In this document: in pieces, positions 8,801 to 18,360 of the stretch
Numbering within the stretch: position 1 is the first letter of the stretch
Layout: each line of letters starts with the position of its first letter
Assembly: GCA_034429475.1 (NCBI GenBank)
Contig: DAOUGD010000055.1
Location: 1 to 38,844, forward strand
From: JAKQHY01 sp034429475
GTDB lineage: Bacteria; Chloroflexota; Anaerolineae; B4-G1; SLSP01
Direction of reading: 5' to 3'
DNA length: 38,844 nucleotides
Translations under genes and position numbers: made by a program
The notes under the pieces: model-generated
Database searches by the model: none
What the model was told of the DNA's origin: nothing
Seen by the model: only the letters and a program-made list of their open reading frames with translations

Positions 8801-11800
8801 TGAAATACTTTCTAACACCGCCGGCACCGATGGCGGCGGCCTCTATTTGAAAGACACCGTCGCCTGGTTACGGCAGGGACGGATTGCGGCAAACCGCGCC
8901 AACGTCGCCAGCGGCGCCGGCGGTGGGCTGTACGTGTGGGGCAAGTCGCTGACGTTGACGGACGCGGTGGCCTTCGAGGCCAATACGGCCTATTTGGGCG
9001 GCGGCGCATATTTCTTCACCAGCACTGTGACAGCGACGGCGGCCTCCGTGGTCTCTAATACCGCGTTTCGTGGGGCGGGACTTTACTTCGACAACAGCCA
9101 GGGGCAGGTAACTGCCAACGATTTCTTGCAAAATCAGGCCTGGGGCCTGGGGTCTACATATGGCGGCGGCGGTATCTATGCGTTGAGCGGCCATCTGGCG
9201 CTTTCGACGAATGATTTTATCTCCAATACTGCCAATTATGGCGGCGGCGCCTCCCTGTATGAGGCCGAGGCCATGGTGGAGAATAACCGCTTTGTGGGGA
9301 ACGGTGCGACGCCTTCCCATGGCGGCGGTCTCTATGCGGCCAGAGTGACTACTATGACTTTGACCGCGAACCATTTTGAGTGGAATATATCCGCCAATGG
9401 CGGCGGCGGCGCCTATATAGATAGTTATAACTGGGTGCGTTTAACGGCTAACGCATTCGTGTCCAACACCGCCAAGATGGGCGGCGGCGCCTACTTAAAA
9501 TCAACGCTTTCGGAGGTCTTTAGCAACACCTTTACCGCTAACTACGCCAATGAAAAAGTCGGCGGCGGTGGATTGCTTCTGGAAAGAGGTACGGTGGTTG
9601 TAGAACACAATACCCTGACCCAGAATCGTTCTGTCGTCAACGGCGGCGGCGCACTTTTTTCTTATCCTACCGGTGGTCGGGTACTGACGAATACCTGGAT
9701 ATTAAATGCAGCTCCCAGTGGGCGCGGGGGGGCTATGTATGTGACCAACGCCAGTGCTTTGACCATTCGGGCCAACGATTTCTTGACGAACACGGCGCGG
9801 GGCGGCGGAGGCTTGGCCCTGCTAAGCAGCCTGCTATCCGTGGACACTAACTTCTTCAGTGGTAATAACGCCACCAGCGCCAGCTATGGCGGCGGGGGAT
9901 TGTATGTTCTGTCGCCCAGGGGTGGGGATGCGGTTAATAATACCCTGACGGTGAATACAGCGCCTTACGGCGGCGGAGCGTATTTCGATACGGTTAACAC
10001 TTTTACCTTTACATTGAACCTGGTGTTCTCAAACACCGCTTCGACCGCCGGCGGCGGGTTGATGATAAGGGATAGTAACGGTGTGCGAGTGACCGACAAT
10101 GTGATTCGCCAAAATCTGTATGCCGGCGGTTCCAATGGCGGCGGCGGCCTCTATGTGACGGGTAGCCGGCCAGTGTTGACCCACAATCAGATCGTTTCAA
10201 ATACCTCCAATAACCACGGCGGCGGCTTGCACTTTGTGGGCGCCGGTGGGCAGGTGAATGATAACACGATAGCCTATAACCAGGCGGCAACGTACGGCGG
10301 CGGTATCTTTATCGGTTCCAGCAGCTCGGCGTCGTTCTTTGGCAATGAGGTTTATACCAACCGGGCGACCGCTGGGGGCGGGCTTTACTTAAACAACACC
10401 CCCGGCGGCGTGGTGGAGTACAACACCCTTGCCTTTAACCTTGCTACAGACAAGGGCGGCGGCGCCGCCGTTTATACGGCCAATACGGCCCGATTGAATG
10501 CGAATCAATTCCTGACGAATACGGCAAATTACGGGGGTGGTTTGTGGTTGTATCGCAGCAATGCGCTGTTGACGAACAACCTGGTGGTGGGAAACATGGC
10601 GCAGAGCCGAGGCAGTGGGATGTACCTCGAAGCCGGCGCCGCTCGGGTTCAGCACACTACTCTGGTTGGCAACACGGGTGGAGATGGCAGCGGGATCCAC
10701 TTAATCAGGTCTTCCAGTTCTTATGCTTTTCCCATCTTCACGAACACGATCATCATGAACCAGACGGTTGGTGTTACCGTGACGTCCGGCAATCTCGCCA
10801 CCTTGAATGGGACGTTATGGTGGGGCAATACCCAGGATTGGGACGGCGCCGTCGTCACCAATTACGACTACTTTGCCGACCCGGCCTTTGTGGATGCGGA
10901 CGGCGGCGATTATCACATCACCCTCAATTCACCTGCTTTTAATGCCGGCGTGGACAGCGGCGTGATTGCCGATATGGACGGCGAGGCGCGACCTCAGTAT
11001 GGGGAATATGATATTGGAGCGGATGAATACGCCGGCGCCTGCTTCGCCAAGTTGAATAACGCTGACACCCTCTACACCGCCATTCAAGACGCTGTGGATG
11101 CGAGCACCCAGTCCACCGACTTGATTAAAGTCGCCGGAATGTGTTCCGTAGCCAGAAATGTGGGCGGCACAATGCAGACGGCCTATCTCAACAAGTCCCT
11201 GACCATTCAAGGGGGATACACTCTCACCGAATGGCTCAACCCGGATGCCTCCCTCTATCCCACCACGTTGGGCGCACGCGACCTGGGCCGCGTGCTGTAC
11301 GTCACCGACGGGGCCAGCGTGACGCTTGCCGGCTTGACCATTCTGGGCGGCAATGGGAGCGCGGGCGGCGGCGGTAACGCCGGCGGCGGCGTCTACGTCA
11401 ATGATGGGGCCACCCTCACCTTGCACGATGTCACTGTCCAGGAAAATGCTGCCGGTACCGGCGGTGGTGTCTACGTCAATAATGCCGCCCTGCTGGTGCA
11501 GGACAGCGTCATTGCTGATAACACGGCAACCCAGGGCGCGGGCCTCTATGCGGAGAATAACGGTCAGGTGACGGTATTGCGGAGCACGGTGCGCAATAAC
11601 TCTGCGGTTTCCGGCGGCGGATTCTATCTTGCTGGCGGCGCTGCGACCTTGCGCAACAATACCTGGGAAGCCAATAGCGCGAGTGCCAGCGGCGGCGCAG
11701 GCTATCTTGCCGGCGTTACTGCGCTGGTCTTTGAAGCGAACATGGTGCGCAATAACTCTGCGGTCTCCGGCGGGGGCCTCTATCTCTACCAGAGTCCGGT

Positions 11801-14800
11801 GACGTTGGAACGGAATACCTTTATTTCCAACACCGTGACGCGCGGCGGCGGCCTCTACCTGGACTCCAACAGCAACGCCACCCTTATCAACACCGTAATC
11901 GCCCACAACACCGCCTCCGCGCAGGGCAGCGGCGTGTACGTCCAGGGTTCCGCACCCCACTTCAAACATCTCACCCTGGCGACCAACACCGGCGGGGATG
12001 GTAGCGGATTGCTGTTGACCGGTTCCAGCACGGCTTGGTTAACCAATACCATCATCGTCCAGCACACCGTGGGGGTGACGGCGTCAACCGGCAGCTCGGC
12101 GGCGTTGATCGCCACGTTATGGGGCAGCGACGGCTGGGCCAATGGGCGGGATAGCGTCGGAACTGTCATTTCCACTACCAACTACTACGGCGATCCGGCT
12201 TTCGTGGCCCCTGCCCAGATGGATTATCACCTTGCCGAGACCTCGGCTGCGATCGATCGCGGCGTAGCCACCGATGTAGTGCTGGATATAGACGGCCTGA
12301 CGCGCGGCGCTTCCCCGGACCTGGGCGCGGATGAATACCGCACCTGCTGGGTGCGCCTGAACGACTCTCCCACCGACTACGTGCGCGTTCAGGACGCGAT
12401 CAATGCCGGCGACCACGTCACCGATGTCATCAAAATCGCTGGATACTGTACCGGCGTTACGGCGCAACCCCGCCGCGATCTGACTGCGACCGGCGTGGTC
12501 TCACAGATTGCCTACTTGACCCGCACCCTGACCCTGCAAGGTGGATACACCTCCACCAACTTCACCACCGCCTACCCCGTAACGCAGCCGACGACGTTGG
12601 CCGCTAAAGACCGTGGACGGGTCATCTACGTGACTGGAAACATTGCCTCGGTTGTCCGCGACCTGACGCTTGTTGACGGGAACGCCGCCGGGCTGGGCGG
12701 CGCTGCCTCCGGCGACGCGGGCGGCGGTATCTACGTCATCACCGGCACGGTCACGTTGAGCCAAAGTCTTCTGGCGTCGAATGTGGGAACGTATGGCGGC
12801 GGTTTGTACGTCGCTTCTGGGGCGGCGCGCCTATACAATGCCGTCATCGCGCAGAACAGTGGTACGCAGGGCGGCGGCGCTTACGGGACGCAGGCGGCGT
12901 TGTTGGGGGTGCATACCACTTGGGCCGAGAACACCGGCGCCAGCGGCTTGTATTTGACCGGCAACAGTACCGCTGCGTTCACTAACACTGTCCTGGTCAG
13001 CCACACCGTTGGCATCACCGCCACATCTGGCAGCGCCGTGAATCTGACGGCGACGCTGTGGAATAACACACAAGACACCGGCGGCGCTGGCGCCTTCAAT
13101 AACGTGCAGAGTTACACCGGCGCGCCGGAGTTTGTGGCCCCGCCCGCGTACGACTATCACATCGGCTCCCCCTCCGCGGCCATTGACCGTGGTGTGTTGG
13201 CGCTGCCCGTGGACATGGATTATGAGTCGCGCCCGATTGGTGACGCTTCCGACCTGGGCGCCGACGAATATCCGGCCGGCCTGGAACTGACCAAGCACCT
13301 TATACCGACCGATGTGGTGGCCGGTAGGCCGATTACCTACACCCTCTGGGTTACAAATACCGGTTTGGTGGCGTACCGGGCCTACATCCGTGATATCTTG
13401 CCTGCTCATGTCACGCCGGGTGGGGTGGAAACGTGGGCGGTCTACCTCTATCCCCAGGATGTCTGGTCGCAAACGTTAGTGGTGCAGGTTGCCTCTGACT
13501 ACAGCGGCTGGCTGACCAACACCGCCAGTGTCACGACGGCGCTGGGCCTGACAGACATTTACACCCTGACCTCTCTGTCCCGTATGGCGGCTGATCTCTC
13601 TGTCGTCAAAGTGGGTACGCCTGCCTCGCTGTCGCCGGGACAACCCCTGACCTATACCCTGACCTACTTCAACGCCGGGCCTAGCGTCGCTTCCGGCGTC
13701 GTCATCACCGACCTGTTGTCTACCGACATCATCAGCGCCAACGTGACCAGTACGCCGCCTTTGACCCCGGTGAACGGGACCCGCTACGTGTGGGAGGTTG
13801 GGGACGTGTCGCCGCACACCGGCGGTGAAATCGTGATTATCGCCTCCCTCCGCACCGGCGTGGCTGGTAACACCAGTCTTCTCAACACCGCGCGTGTGAC
13901 CGGTGCTATCTATGACGACGTCTCGTCGAACAATCAAGATGACGTTACCTTGACCGTGCTCAATGTCGCGCCGGTGGCCGGGAATGACACGGCGACCACC
14001 TCGGAAGACGTGCCGGTGACGGTGAACGTGCTGACCAACGACCGCGATGTGAACGGGGATAGCTTGACCATTACCGGACTGGAGGGTGTCACGCAGGGCG
14101 TGGCGACGTGGTCGGGCGCTTTCGTCACGTACACCCCCACCTTGAATTTCAACGGCACAGCCGTCTTCACCTACGTTGTGACCGATGGCGCTCTTCCTGT
14201 GCGCGCCCGCATCACCATCACGGTGAACCCGGTGAACGATCCCCCGGCGGCGGTGGATGACACGGCGACGACGGAAGAAGATGTCCTGGTTAACATTGCC
14301 GTGTTGACCAATGACACCGATGTGGACAATCCTTCGGCACAGTGGTCGGTCACGGCGGTCGGGGCGGCGACGTCCGGCGCCGTGACAAGACCCAACGCCA
14401 CCACTGTCCGCTACACGCCGAATTTGAACTTCCACGGCGCGGACGCTTTTACCTATACCATGAGCGATGGCAGTGGCGCCACTGCAACCGCCTGGGTGAC
14501 AGTGACGGTGACGCCGGTGAACGACGGGCCGGTGGCGGAAGACGACATAGCCGGAACGCCATTGAACACCCCACGCCTGATTGCGGTGTTGACGAATGAC
14601 ACCGATGTGGACGGCGACTCGCTGCTGCTGGACTCTGTCGGAACGCCCACGTCTGGCAGCGCGACCATCCAGGGCAATCAAGTGTTGTACACGCCAACGA
14701 CCGGCTTCGATGGTTTGGCGACGTTCACCTATACGGTGAGCGACGGCGACTTGTCGGATGAGGGCCTGGTGACAGTGGATGTGGGCGCGCCGAACCAGGC

Positions 14801-17033
14801 ACCGACGGCGACGGGCGACATCACGACGACCTTGGAAGACACGCCGGTGGACATCCCTGTACTGGACAACGATGAGGACCCGGACGGCGATCCGCTGTTC
14901 ATCGTGGCGGTGGGCGGAGCCGGGCGCGCCGTAATTTTCAACGCGCTCATCCGCTACACACCGGCGCCGAACTTCTACGGCAGCGAAAGCTTCACCTACA
15001 CCATGGGCGACGGTTTGCTGACCGACACGGCCTGGGTCACGGTGACGGTGGAGTCGGTGAACGACGCCCCGGTGGCGCGCGCGGATGGCTACAACACGGA
15101 CGCCGATACGCCGCTGTCCGTCGCCGCGCCGGGCGTGCTGGCGAACGACACGGACGTCGAGGGCGCGCCGCTGTCGGCCTCCCTGGTGGGCGATGTGGCG
15201 CATGGCGCGTTAACGCTGCGCCCGGATGGCAGCTTTGTCTACACCCCGACGGTCGGCTTTACCGGACAGGACACCTTCACCTACCGCGCCTACGACGGAG
15301 CGGACTACTCCAATGTGGCGACCGTGATCATCGGGATTGACAACGACCCGCCGGTGGCCGAGGCCGATGCGGCGGAGACGGACGAGGATACACCGGTGGA
15401 TATTCCAGTGTTGGATAACGATACTGACCCGGACGGCGATCCGCTGTTCGTCGCGGCGGTGGGCGGGGAGGGGCGCACCGTCATCGTGGGCGCCCTCGTC
15501 CGCTACACCCCGGCAGAGAATTTCCACGGCGTGGAGAGCTTCACCTACACCATGAGCGACGGCCTGTTCACCGACACGGCCTGGGTGACGGTGACGGTGA
15601 CGCCGGTAAACGACGCGCCCGTGGCTGTGGATGATACCCTAGGCACACCGGCCGGCGTACCACGCGAGATCGCTGTGTTGGCGAATGACACCGATGTGGA
15701 TAGCGCCGTGTTGACGCTGACCTCCGTAGGAACGCCAACGTCGGGCAGCGCCACGATCCAGAACAACCGCGTGCTGTACACGCCGGGCAGCGGCACGGCA
15801 GTCTTCACCTACACGGTGAGCGACGGAGACCTATCCGACACCGGGTGGGTGATGGTGACGGTAGGCGTTCAGAACCACGCGCCGGTTGCCGGAGACGACA
15901 CGGCGACCACGGCGGTGGATACCCCGGTAGACATCGCGGTGTTGACCAACGACGCCGACCAGGACACCGATCCCCTGTTCATCGCGGCGGTGGGCGGCGG
16001 ACGTGCGGTCATTGTGGGCAACCTCGTGCGGTACACGCCGGCGACTGGCTTCATCGGCACGGACGGCTTCACCTATACGGTGAGCGATGGTTTGCTGACC
16101 GACACGGCCTGGGTGACAGTCAACGTGGGGACGGTGAATCACGCGCCGGTGGCGCTGAATGATAACTATACCACGCCCGCCGACACGGTGCTGCTGCGGT
16201 CTGCGCCGGGGGTGCTGGCGAACGACTCAGATACGGACGGCGACGCTCTCACGGCTTACCTGGTCAGCGCGGCGTTCTATGGCGAAGCCGCGTTGCGAAC
16301 CGACGGGGGGTTCACCTACACTCCGACCCTCGGCTTCACCGGATATGACACGTTCACCTACCGTGTTTTCGATGGCCTGGCCTATTCCAACATCGCTTCC
16401 GTGCGCATCAACGTGGGGGCGGTGAACCAACCGCCGACGGCTTCCGACGCCACTGTCAACACCGATGAAGATACTCGGCTAACCGGCCAGGTGTCGGCCA
16501 GCGATCCCAACGACGATACGTTGACCTATACGGTTCCCACACCGACTTTGTACGGCTCACTGACGTTGACGCAGAGTACCGGTGCGTGGCTTTACATACC
16601 AAGCAACCGCACCACGACGTATCAAGACCCCTTCCGGGTGATCGTGAGCGACGGCGAGTTGACGGCGACGGCGACCATTACCATCATCGTGACCGCTGAC
16701 AACGACGCGCCCTACTTCATGAGCACGCCCATCACGTCCGCCACAGCGACCGCCGTGTACGCATACTCGATCCATACGGCGGATCCAGACCTGAACGACG
16801 CAGTGACGATCATCACCGCGACCGTCAAGCCGGCCTGGTTGATGTTGGCGGGGACCGGCGCGACGGCGACGTTGAGCGGGACGCCTTCCGCCGCCGATCT
16901 CGGCGAGCATCCCGTGACGCTGGAAGCGCGTGATGGCGGCGGATTGACGGTATTGCAGCCCTTCACGATCACGGTAAGCGGGCCGGCGCAACGACTTGTC
17001 TTCTTGCCGTTGGTGATGCGTAACGCGCCCTAA
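5880..17033 (+). CDS. Giant secreted repeat protein: LamG-like, DUF11, parallel beta-helix, cadherin-like repeats
   Basis: A 3717-residue exported protein, probably a surface or adhesive structure. Residues 1-40 form a Sec signal peptide (basic MKVVDYSHKRLR, a long hydrophobic core, AAA before the cut). Regions in order: concanavalin/LamG-like domain (about 50-300), a beta-rich region (300-660), DUF11 (670-790), then three parallel-beta-helix modules at about 795-1718, 1721-2153 and 2156-2465. Each helix module opens with a Cys pair and closes with an ADEY motif. The first carries about 25 coils with a GGG(L/I/A)Y core. Two more DUF11 domains (2466-2692) precede ten cadherin-like Big_9-type repeats starting at residues 2695, 2786, 2881, 2972, 3061, 3155, 3244, 3332, 3420 and 3516. 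A He_PIG-like domain starts at 3608. The protein ends RLVFLPLVMRNAP, with no LPXTG or membrane anchor. Ligand unknown. It is flanked by its own promoter and terminator. Confidence 0.9.
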   Translation: MKVVDYSHKRLRVVRMGLMAGLLVVLLMLCGPVMPLAAASPGDGPGGVGETDGASALRWWFRTDAGVYADFDCTTLASTGGLVACWVDQSGHGEMVRQSDTEYQPVYRTTSRLEFDTAILSSTQVVQLFTNPSAGLSAIVVFNTSNYSETAVLVNHGASYGVNTDENFELGYTVGNTSQWGNFGLHRGDGNATVAAQDTITNNALTLMSTLVLTSGTAPLNSLAIYKNGAAVSLATVGSGWLATGDYATEAVPLDIGARRNGNSASYPDVAPDAFHAGEIAEIIIYTTTLNSAQRIIVENYLAAKYGITLNSAAVKYNITKGFNTNVAGIGREANGTHTLASSGGLTLQDSGFLQNNGDYMLIGHIAGNNFVNNALLPAGVQSRWNRNWYVDISDVGSNGGKVTLTFDFSDAGIVEEPSGIYVLLGRESPSKRFQSIQSSSYIVGDRVIFKDTPVLLDGWYYTLGEAANLDYLITDSYQPGGPAFNFTDIRSSGIKLTFPNTAAGEDSAIDVPINFTFNFYDRDYITASVGADGFIALKPGQGGDDSPEGIPAAGTPNGIAAGWWVDLDPTGYTPSSATVHYTTTDTTPREFIVQYTDVPRRNVAAYTSTFQIKLIQSREWVEVHYLSVNTDSSNASAGIEDQDGVKGLQYYYGDAPLQNVAVRYARPAFLIDKTVNALTPRAGERITYTVVIRSNLGAITNTAVMTDILDPGLVFVPGDVSILPAQPMSLSVVGQTLVARNFDIGAGQKVTFTIPATVAPTVTTGVELFNHVVLTHTRLSEPAADAIGIVPDDCWVRANGVTYDNVQQGIDAAASGSEVKIAGYCSDVTERYGLMQVGHISKTLTLRGGYLPGDVDWNTTYATQTTLLDARGDGRVLYVSSGFSVTLENLHLLNGDAGQSGSVNSYGGGIYAGNVQLTMNEVRIYQNLANQGGGVYVTGTLTLRHSEVFSNTADTYGGGLALYTVQKATLEGNEILSNTAGTDGGGLYLKDTVAWLRQGRIAANRANVASGAGGGLYVWGKSLTLTDAVAFEANTAYLGGGAYFFTSTVTATAASVVSNTAFRGAGLYFDNSQGQVTANDFLQNQAWGLGSTYGGGGIYALSGHLALSTNDFISNTANYGGGASLYEAEAMVENNRFVGNGATPSHGGGLYAARVTTMTLTANHFEWNISANGGGGAYIDSYNWVRLTANAFVSNTAKMGGGAYLKSTLSEVFSNTFTANYANEKVGGGGLLLERGTVVVEHNTLTQNRSVVNGGGALFSYPTGGRVLTNTWILNAAPSGRGGAMYVTNASALTIRANDFLTNTARGGGGLALLSSLLSVDTNFFSGNNATSASYGGGGLYVLSPRGGDAVNNTLTVNTAPYGGGAYFDTVNTFTFTLNLVFSNTASTAGGGLMIRDSNGVRVTDNVIRQNLYAGGSNGGGGLYVTGSRPVLTHNQIVSNTSNNHGGGLHFVGAGGQVNDNTIAYNQAATYGGGIFIGSSSSASFFGNEVYTNRATAGGGLYLNNTPGGVVEYNTLAFNLATDKGGGAAVYTANTARLNANQFLTNTANYGGGLWLYRSNALLTNNLVVGNMAQSRGSGMYLEAGAARVQHTTLVGNTGGDGSGIHLIRSSSSYAFPIFTNTIIMNQTVGVTVTSGNLATLNGTLWWGNTQDWDGAVVTNYDYFADPAFVDADGGDYHITLNSPAFNAGVDSGVIADMDGEARPQYGEYDIGADEYAGACFAKLNNADTLYTAIQDAVDASTQSTDLIKVAGMCSVARNVGGTMQTAYLNKSLTIQGGYTLTEWLNPDASLYPTTLGARDLGRVLYVTDGASVTLAGLTILGGNGSAGGGGNAGGGVYVNDGATLTLHDVTVQENAAGTGGGVYVNNAALLVQDSVIADNTATQGAGLYAENNGQVTVLRSTVRNNSAVSGGGFYLAGGAATLRNNTWEANSASASGGAGYLAGVTALVFEANMVRNNSAVSGGGLYLYQSPVTLERNTFISNTVTRGGGLYLDSNSNATLINTVIAHNTASAQGSGVYVQGSAPHFKHLTLATNTGGDGSGLLLTGSSTAWLTNTIIVQHTVGVTASTGSSAALIATLWGSDGWANGRDSVGTVISTTNYYGDPAFVAPAQMDYHLAETSAAIDRGVATDVVLDIDGLTRGASPDLGADEYRTCWVRLNDSPTDYVRVQDAINAGDHVTDVIKIAGYCTGVTAQPRRDLTATGVVSQIAYLTRTLTLQGGYTSTNFTTAYPVTQPTTLAAKDRGRVIYVTGNIASVVRDLTLVDGNAAGLGGAASGDAGGGIYVITGTVTLSQSLLASNVGTYGGGLYVASGAARLYNAVIAQNSGTQGGGAYGTQAALLGVHTTWAENTGASGLYLTGNSTAAFTNTVLVSHTVGITATSGSAVNLTATLWNNTQDTGGAGAFNNVQSYTGAPEFVAPPAYDYHIGSPSAAIDRGVLALPVDMDYESRPIGDASDLGADEYPAGLELTKHLIPTDVVAGRPITYTLWVTNTGLVAYRAYIRDILPAHVTPGGVETWAVYLYPQDVWSQTLVVQVASDYSGWLTNTASVTTALGLTDIYTLTSLSRMAADLSVVKVGTPASLSPGQPLTYTLTYFNAGPSVASGVVITDLLSTDIISANVTSTPPLTPVNGTRYVWEVGDVSPHTGGEIVIIASLRTGVAGNTSLLNTARVTGAIYDDVSSNNQDDVTLTVLNVAPVAGNDTATTSEDVPVTVNVLTNDRDVNGDSLTITGLEGVTQGVATWSGAFVTYTPTLNFNGTAVFTYVVTDGALPVRARITITVNPVNDPPAAVDDTATTEEDVLVNIAVLTNDTDVDNPSAQWSVTAVGAATSGAVTRPNATTVRYTPNLNFHGADAFTYTMSDGSGATATAWVTVTVTPVNDGPVAEDDIAGTPLNTPRLIAVLTNDTDVDGDSLLLDSVGTPTSGSATIQGNQVLYTPTTGFDGLATFTYTVSDGDLSDEGLVTVDVGAPNQAPTATGDITTTLEDTPVDIPVLDNDEDPDGDPLFIVAVGGAGRAVIFNALIRYTPAPNFYGSESFTYTMGDGLLTDTAWVTVTVESVNDAPVARADGYNTDADTPLSVAAPGVLANDTDVEGAPLSASLVGDVAHGALTLRPDGSFVYTPTVGFTGQDTFTYRAYDGADYSNVATVIIGIDNDPPVAEADAAETDEDTPVDIPVLDNDTDPDGDPLFVAAVGGEGRTVIVGALVRYTPAENFHGVESFTYTMSDGLFTDTAWVTVTVTPVNDAPVAVDDTLGTPAGVPREIAVLANDTDVDSAVLTLTSVGTPTSGSATIQNNRVLYTPGSGTAVFTYTVSDGDLSDTGWVMVTVGVQNHAPVAGDDTATTAVDTPVDIAVLTNDADQDTDPLFIAAVGGGRAVIVGNLVRYTPATGFIGTDGFTYTVSDGLLTDTAWVTVNVGTVNHAPVALNDNYTTPADTVLLRSAPGVLANDSDTDGDALTAYLVSAAFYGEAALRTDGGFTYTPTLGFTGYDTFTYRVFDGLAYSNIASVRINVGAVNQPPTASDATVNTDEDTRLTGQVSASDPNDDTLTYTVPTPTLYGSLTLTQSTGAWLYIPSNRTTTYQDPFRVIVSDGELTATATITIIVTADNDAPYFMSTPITSATATAVYAYSIHTADPDLNDAVTIITATVKPAWLMLAGTGATATLSGTPSAADLGEHPVTLEARDGGGLTVLQPFTITVSGPAQRLVFLPLVMRNAP

Positions 17034-17046
17034 CCGTTGGTTTATG

Positions 17047-17087
17047 GCAAAGACCCTAAAGGTTCAAAAGACCTTTAGGGTCTTTGC
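17047..17087 (+). terminator. Strong intrinsic terminator after the giant gene
   Basis: Perfect 17-bp stem (17047-17063 with 17071-17087, left arm GCAAAGACCCTAAAGGT), a 7-nt loop, and GTTTTAT immediately after. It lies 13 nt past the stop codon. Confidence 0.9.
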
Positions 17088-17133
17088 GTTTTATGGGATA
17101 ATGAGGGCACCTCGCGTAAGGGAGTGAAGCATA

Positions 17134-18294
17134 ATGGCAAGACGACATAGCGTAGCGGGATGGTATGGGGGATTGGGATTGTTGCTGTTGGCAGCGTGTG
17201 CGGCGCCGGCCGTGACGCCGCCGCTTACGCCGACGCCGGGCGTGGGCAGTCCGCTGGTCTCGGTGGCGACGTTTACGCCGGTGAGCAGCCGCGCCTTGAC
17301 GCCGGTTGCCCCCGCTGACGCCGGCGCTCTCGCGGCCACGGAAAGCGCCCCGGCCGGTGCGTCGGCAGAAGCAGCAGTCGCGCCGGCTGTGGTGACATCC
17401 TACGAAATCCAGCCAGGGGACACGCTGCTAGGGCTGGCGCTCAAGTTTGGGGTGCCCATCGCGGCCCTCCAGTTGCAGAACGAGCTGGGCAGCTCGCTCA
17501 TCTTGCGGGCCGGGGAATCGCTGCTGGTTCCGCCGCCGGTGGGGTGGGAGGGCGCGTCGCCCTTCTGGGTCGTTCACGAGGTGCAGGAGGGGGAAGTGTT
17601 GAGCGCCATTGCCGCGCTCTACGGGGAAGATGTGGCGACGTTGCAGTCGGTCAACGGGCTGGCCGACGCCGACTTGCTCTCGATTGGGCAGGCCCTCATT
17701 CTGCCGCTGGACGCCCCCGCCGAAGCCCTCGCCGAAGCCAATCGGCCTACACCTACTGCCGCGCCGCATCCCACCGCTGCCCCGCCGCCTACAGAAGCCG
17801 TTGTTGCCGCCGCAGACCTACCGGGTGAAACGTCAACTGCGTCGCCAGATGCGCCGCCGTCTCCCGCCACGCCGCCGGTCACGCTGCCGGGCGAGGTTTC
17901 CGCGCTGGCCGCCGAAACCTTCCGCCTGTTGAACGAACAGCGCGCGGCTTACGGGCTGGCCCCGTTGGCCTGGAACGTGACCCTGGCGCAGGCCGCCGAG
18001 GCGCACGTTGCCGACTGTTACACGCGCGGCTGGTGCAGCCACACTGGTTCCGACGGCTCGACGATGAAGGAACGCATCATCCGCGCCGGTTACACCCCCG
18101 TGCGCTGGTCGGAATGTTGGGCGTGGTACGAGACGCCGGCCAGGGCCGTCGCCATGTGGATGGATGAGACGCCGCCCAACGATCCACACCGTCGCACCAT
18201 CCTCAGCACCTGGCTCACCGAGGTGGGCGTGGGTGTCGCGCCGGGCAACGGCCGGGGATACTACTTCATCGCGGATTTTGGCACGCCGAAGTAG
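17134..18294 (+). CDS. LysM-CAP (SCP-like) domain lipoprotein
   Basis: A 386-residue cell-envelope protein. The N-terminus has a signal peptide ending in a lipobox, LLLLAAC with C22 as the lipidated residue. A proline/threonine/alanine-rich linker follows. Two LysM domains come next, at about 89-135 (YEIQPGDTLLGLALKFGV) and 147-195 (HEVQEGEVLSAIAALYGE), and should bind peptidoglycan or other N-acetylglucosamine polymers. After a second proline-rich linker a CAP domain fills residues 253-386, with the family motifs LLNEQRAAYGLAPL, CSHTGSDGST, and DPHRRTIL. Two cysteines within YTRGWCSH and DCYTRG, and another in WSECW, could form disulfides. Bacterial CAP proteins have varied or unknown roles, so only wall association is supported. 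It starts 46 nt after the terminator of the giant gene, so it is likely a separate transcript. Confidence 0.88.
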   Translation: MARRHSVAGWYGGLGLLLLAACAAPAVTPPLTPTPGVGSPLVSVATFTPVSSRALTPVAPADAGALAATESAPAGASAEAAVAPAVVTSYEIQPGDTLLGLALKFGVPIAALQLQNELGSSLILRAGESLLVPPPVGWEGASPFWVVHEVQEGEVLSAIAALYGEDVATLQSVNGLADADLLSIGQALILPLDAPAEALAEANRPTPTAAPHPTAAPPPTEAVVAAADLPGETSTASPDAPPSPATPPVTLPGEVSALAAETFRLLNEQRAAYGLAPLAWNVTLAQAAEAHVADCYTRGWCSHTGSDGSTMKERIIRAGYTPVRWSECWAWYETPARAVAMWMDETPPNDPHRRTILSTWLTEVGVGVAPGNGRGYYFIADFGTPK

Positions 18295-18360
18295 GCGAGG
18301 GGGAGAGGGGGAGACAGGGCGAGGGGGAGACAAGGAGAGGGGCAGAAGGGAGAAACTCAC

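Noticed and set aside
13476..15203. Open frame of 575 codons antisense to the cadherin-like repeats
   Set aside because: Its periodic HRxVxGQ-like peptide is the reverse reading of the repeats; no domain or ribosome-binding site. The same applies to 10929-11969 and other minus-strand frames under the giant gene.
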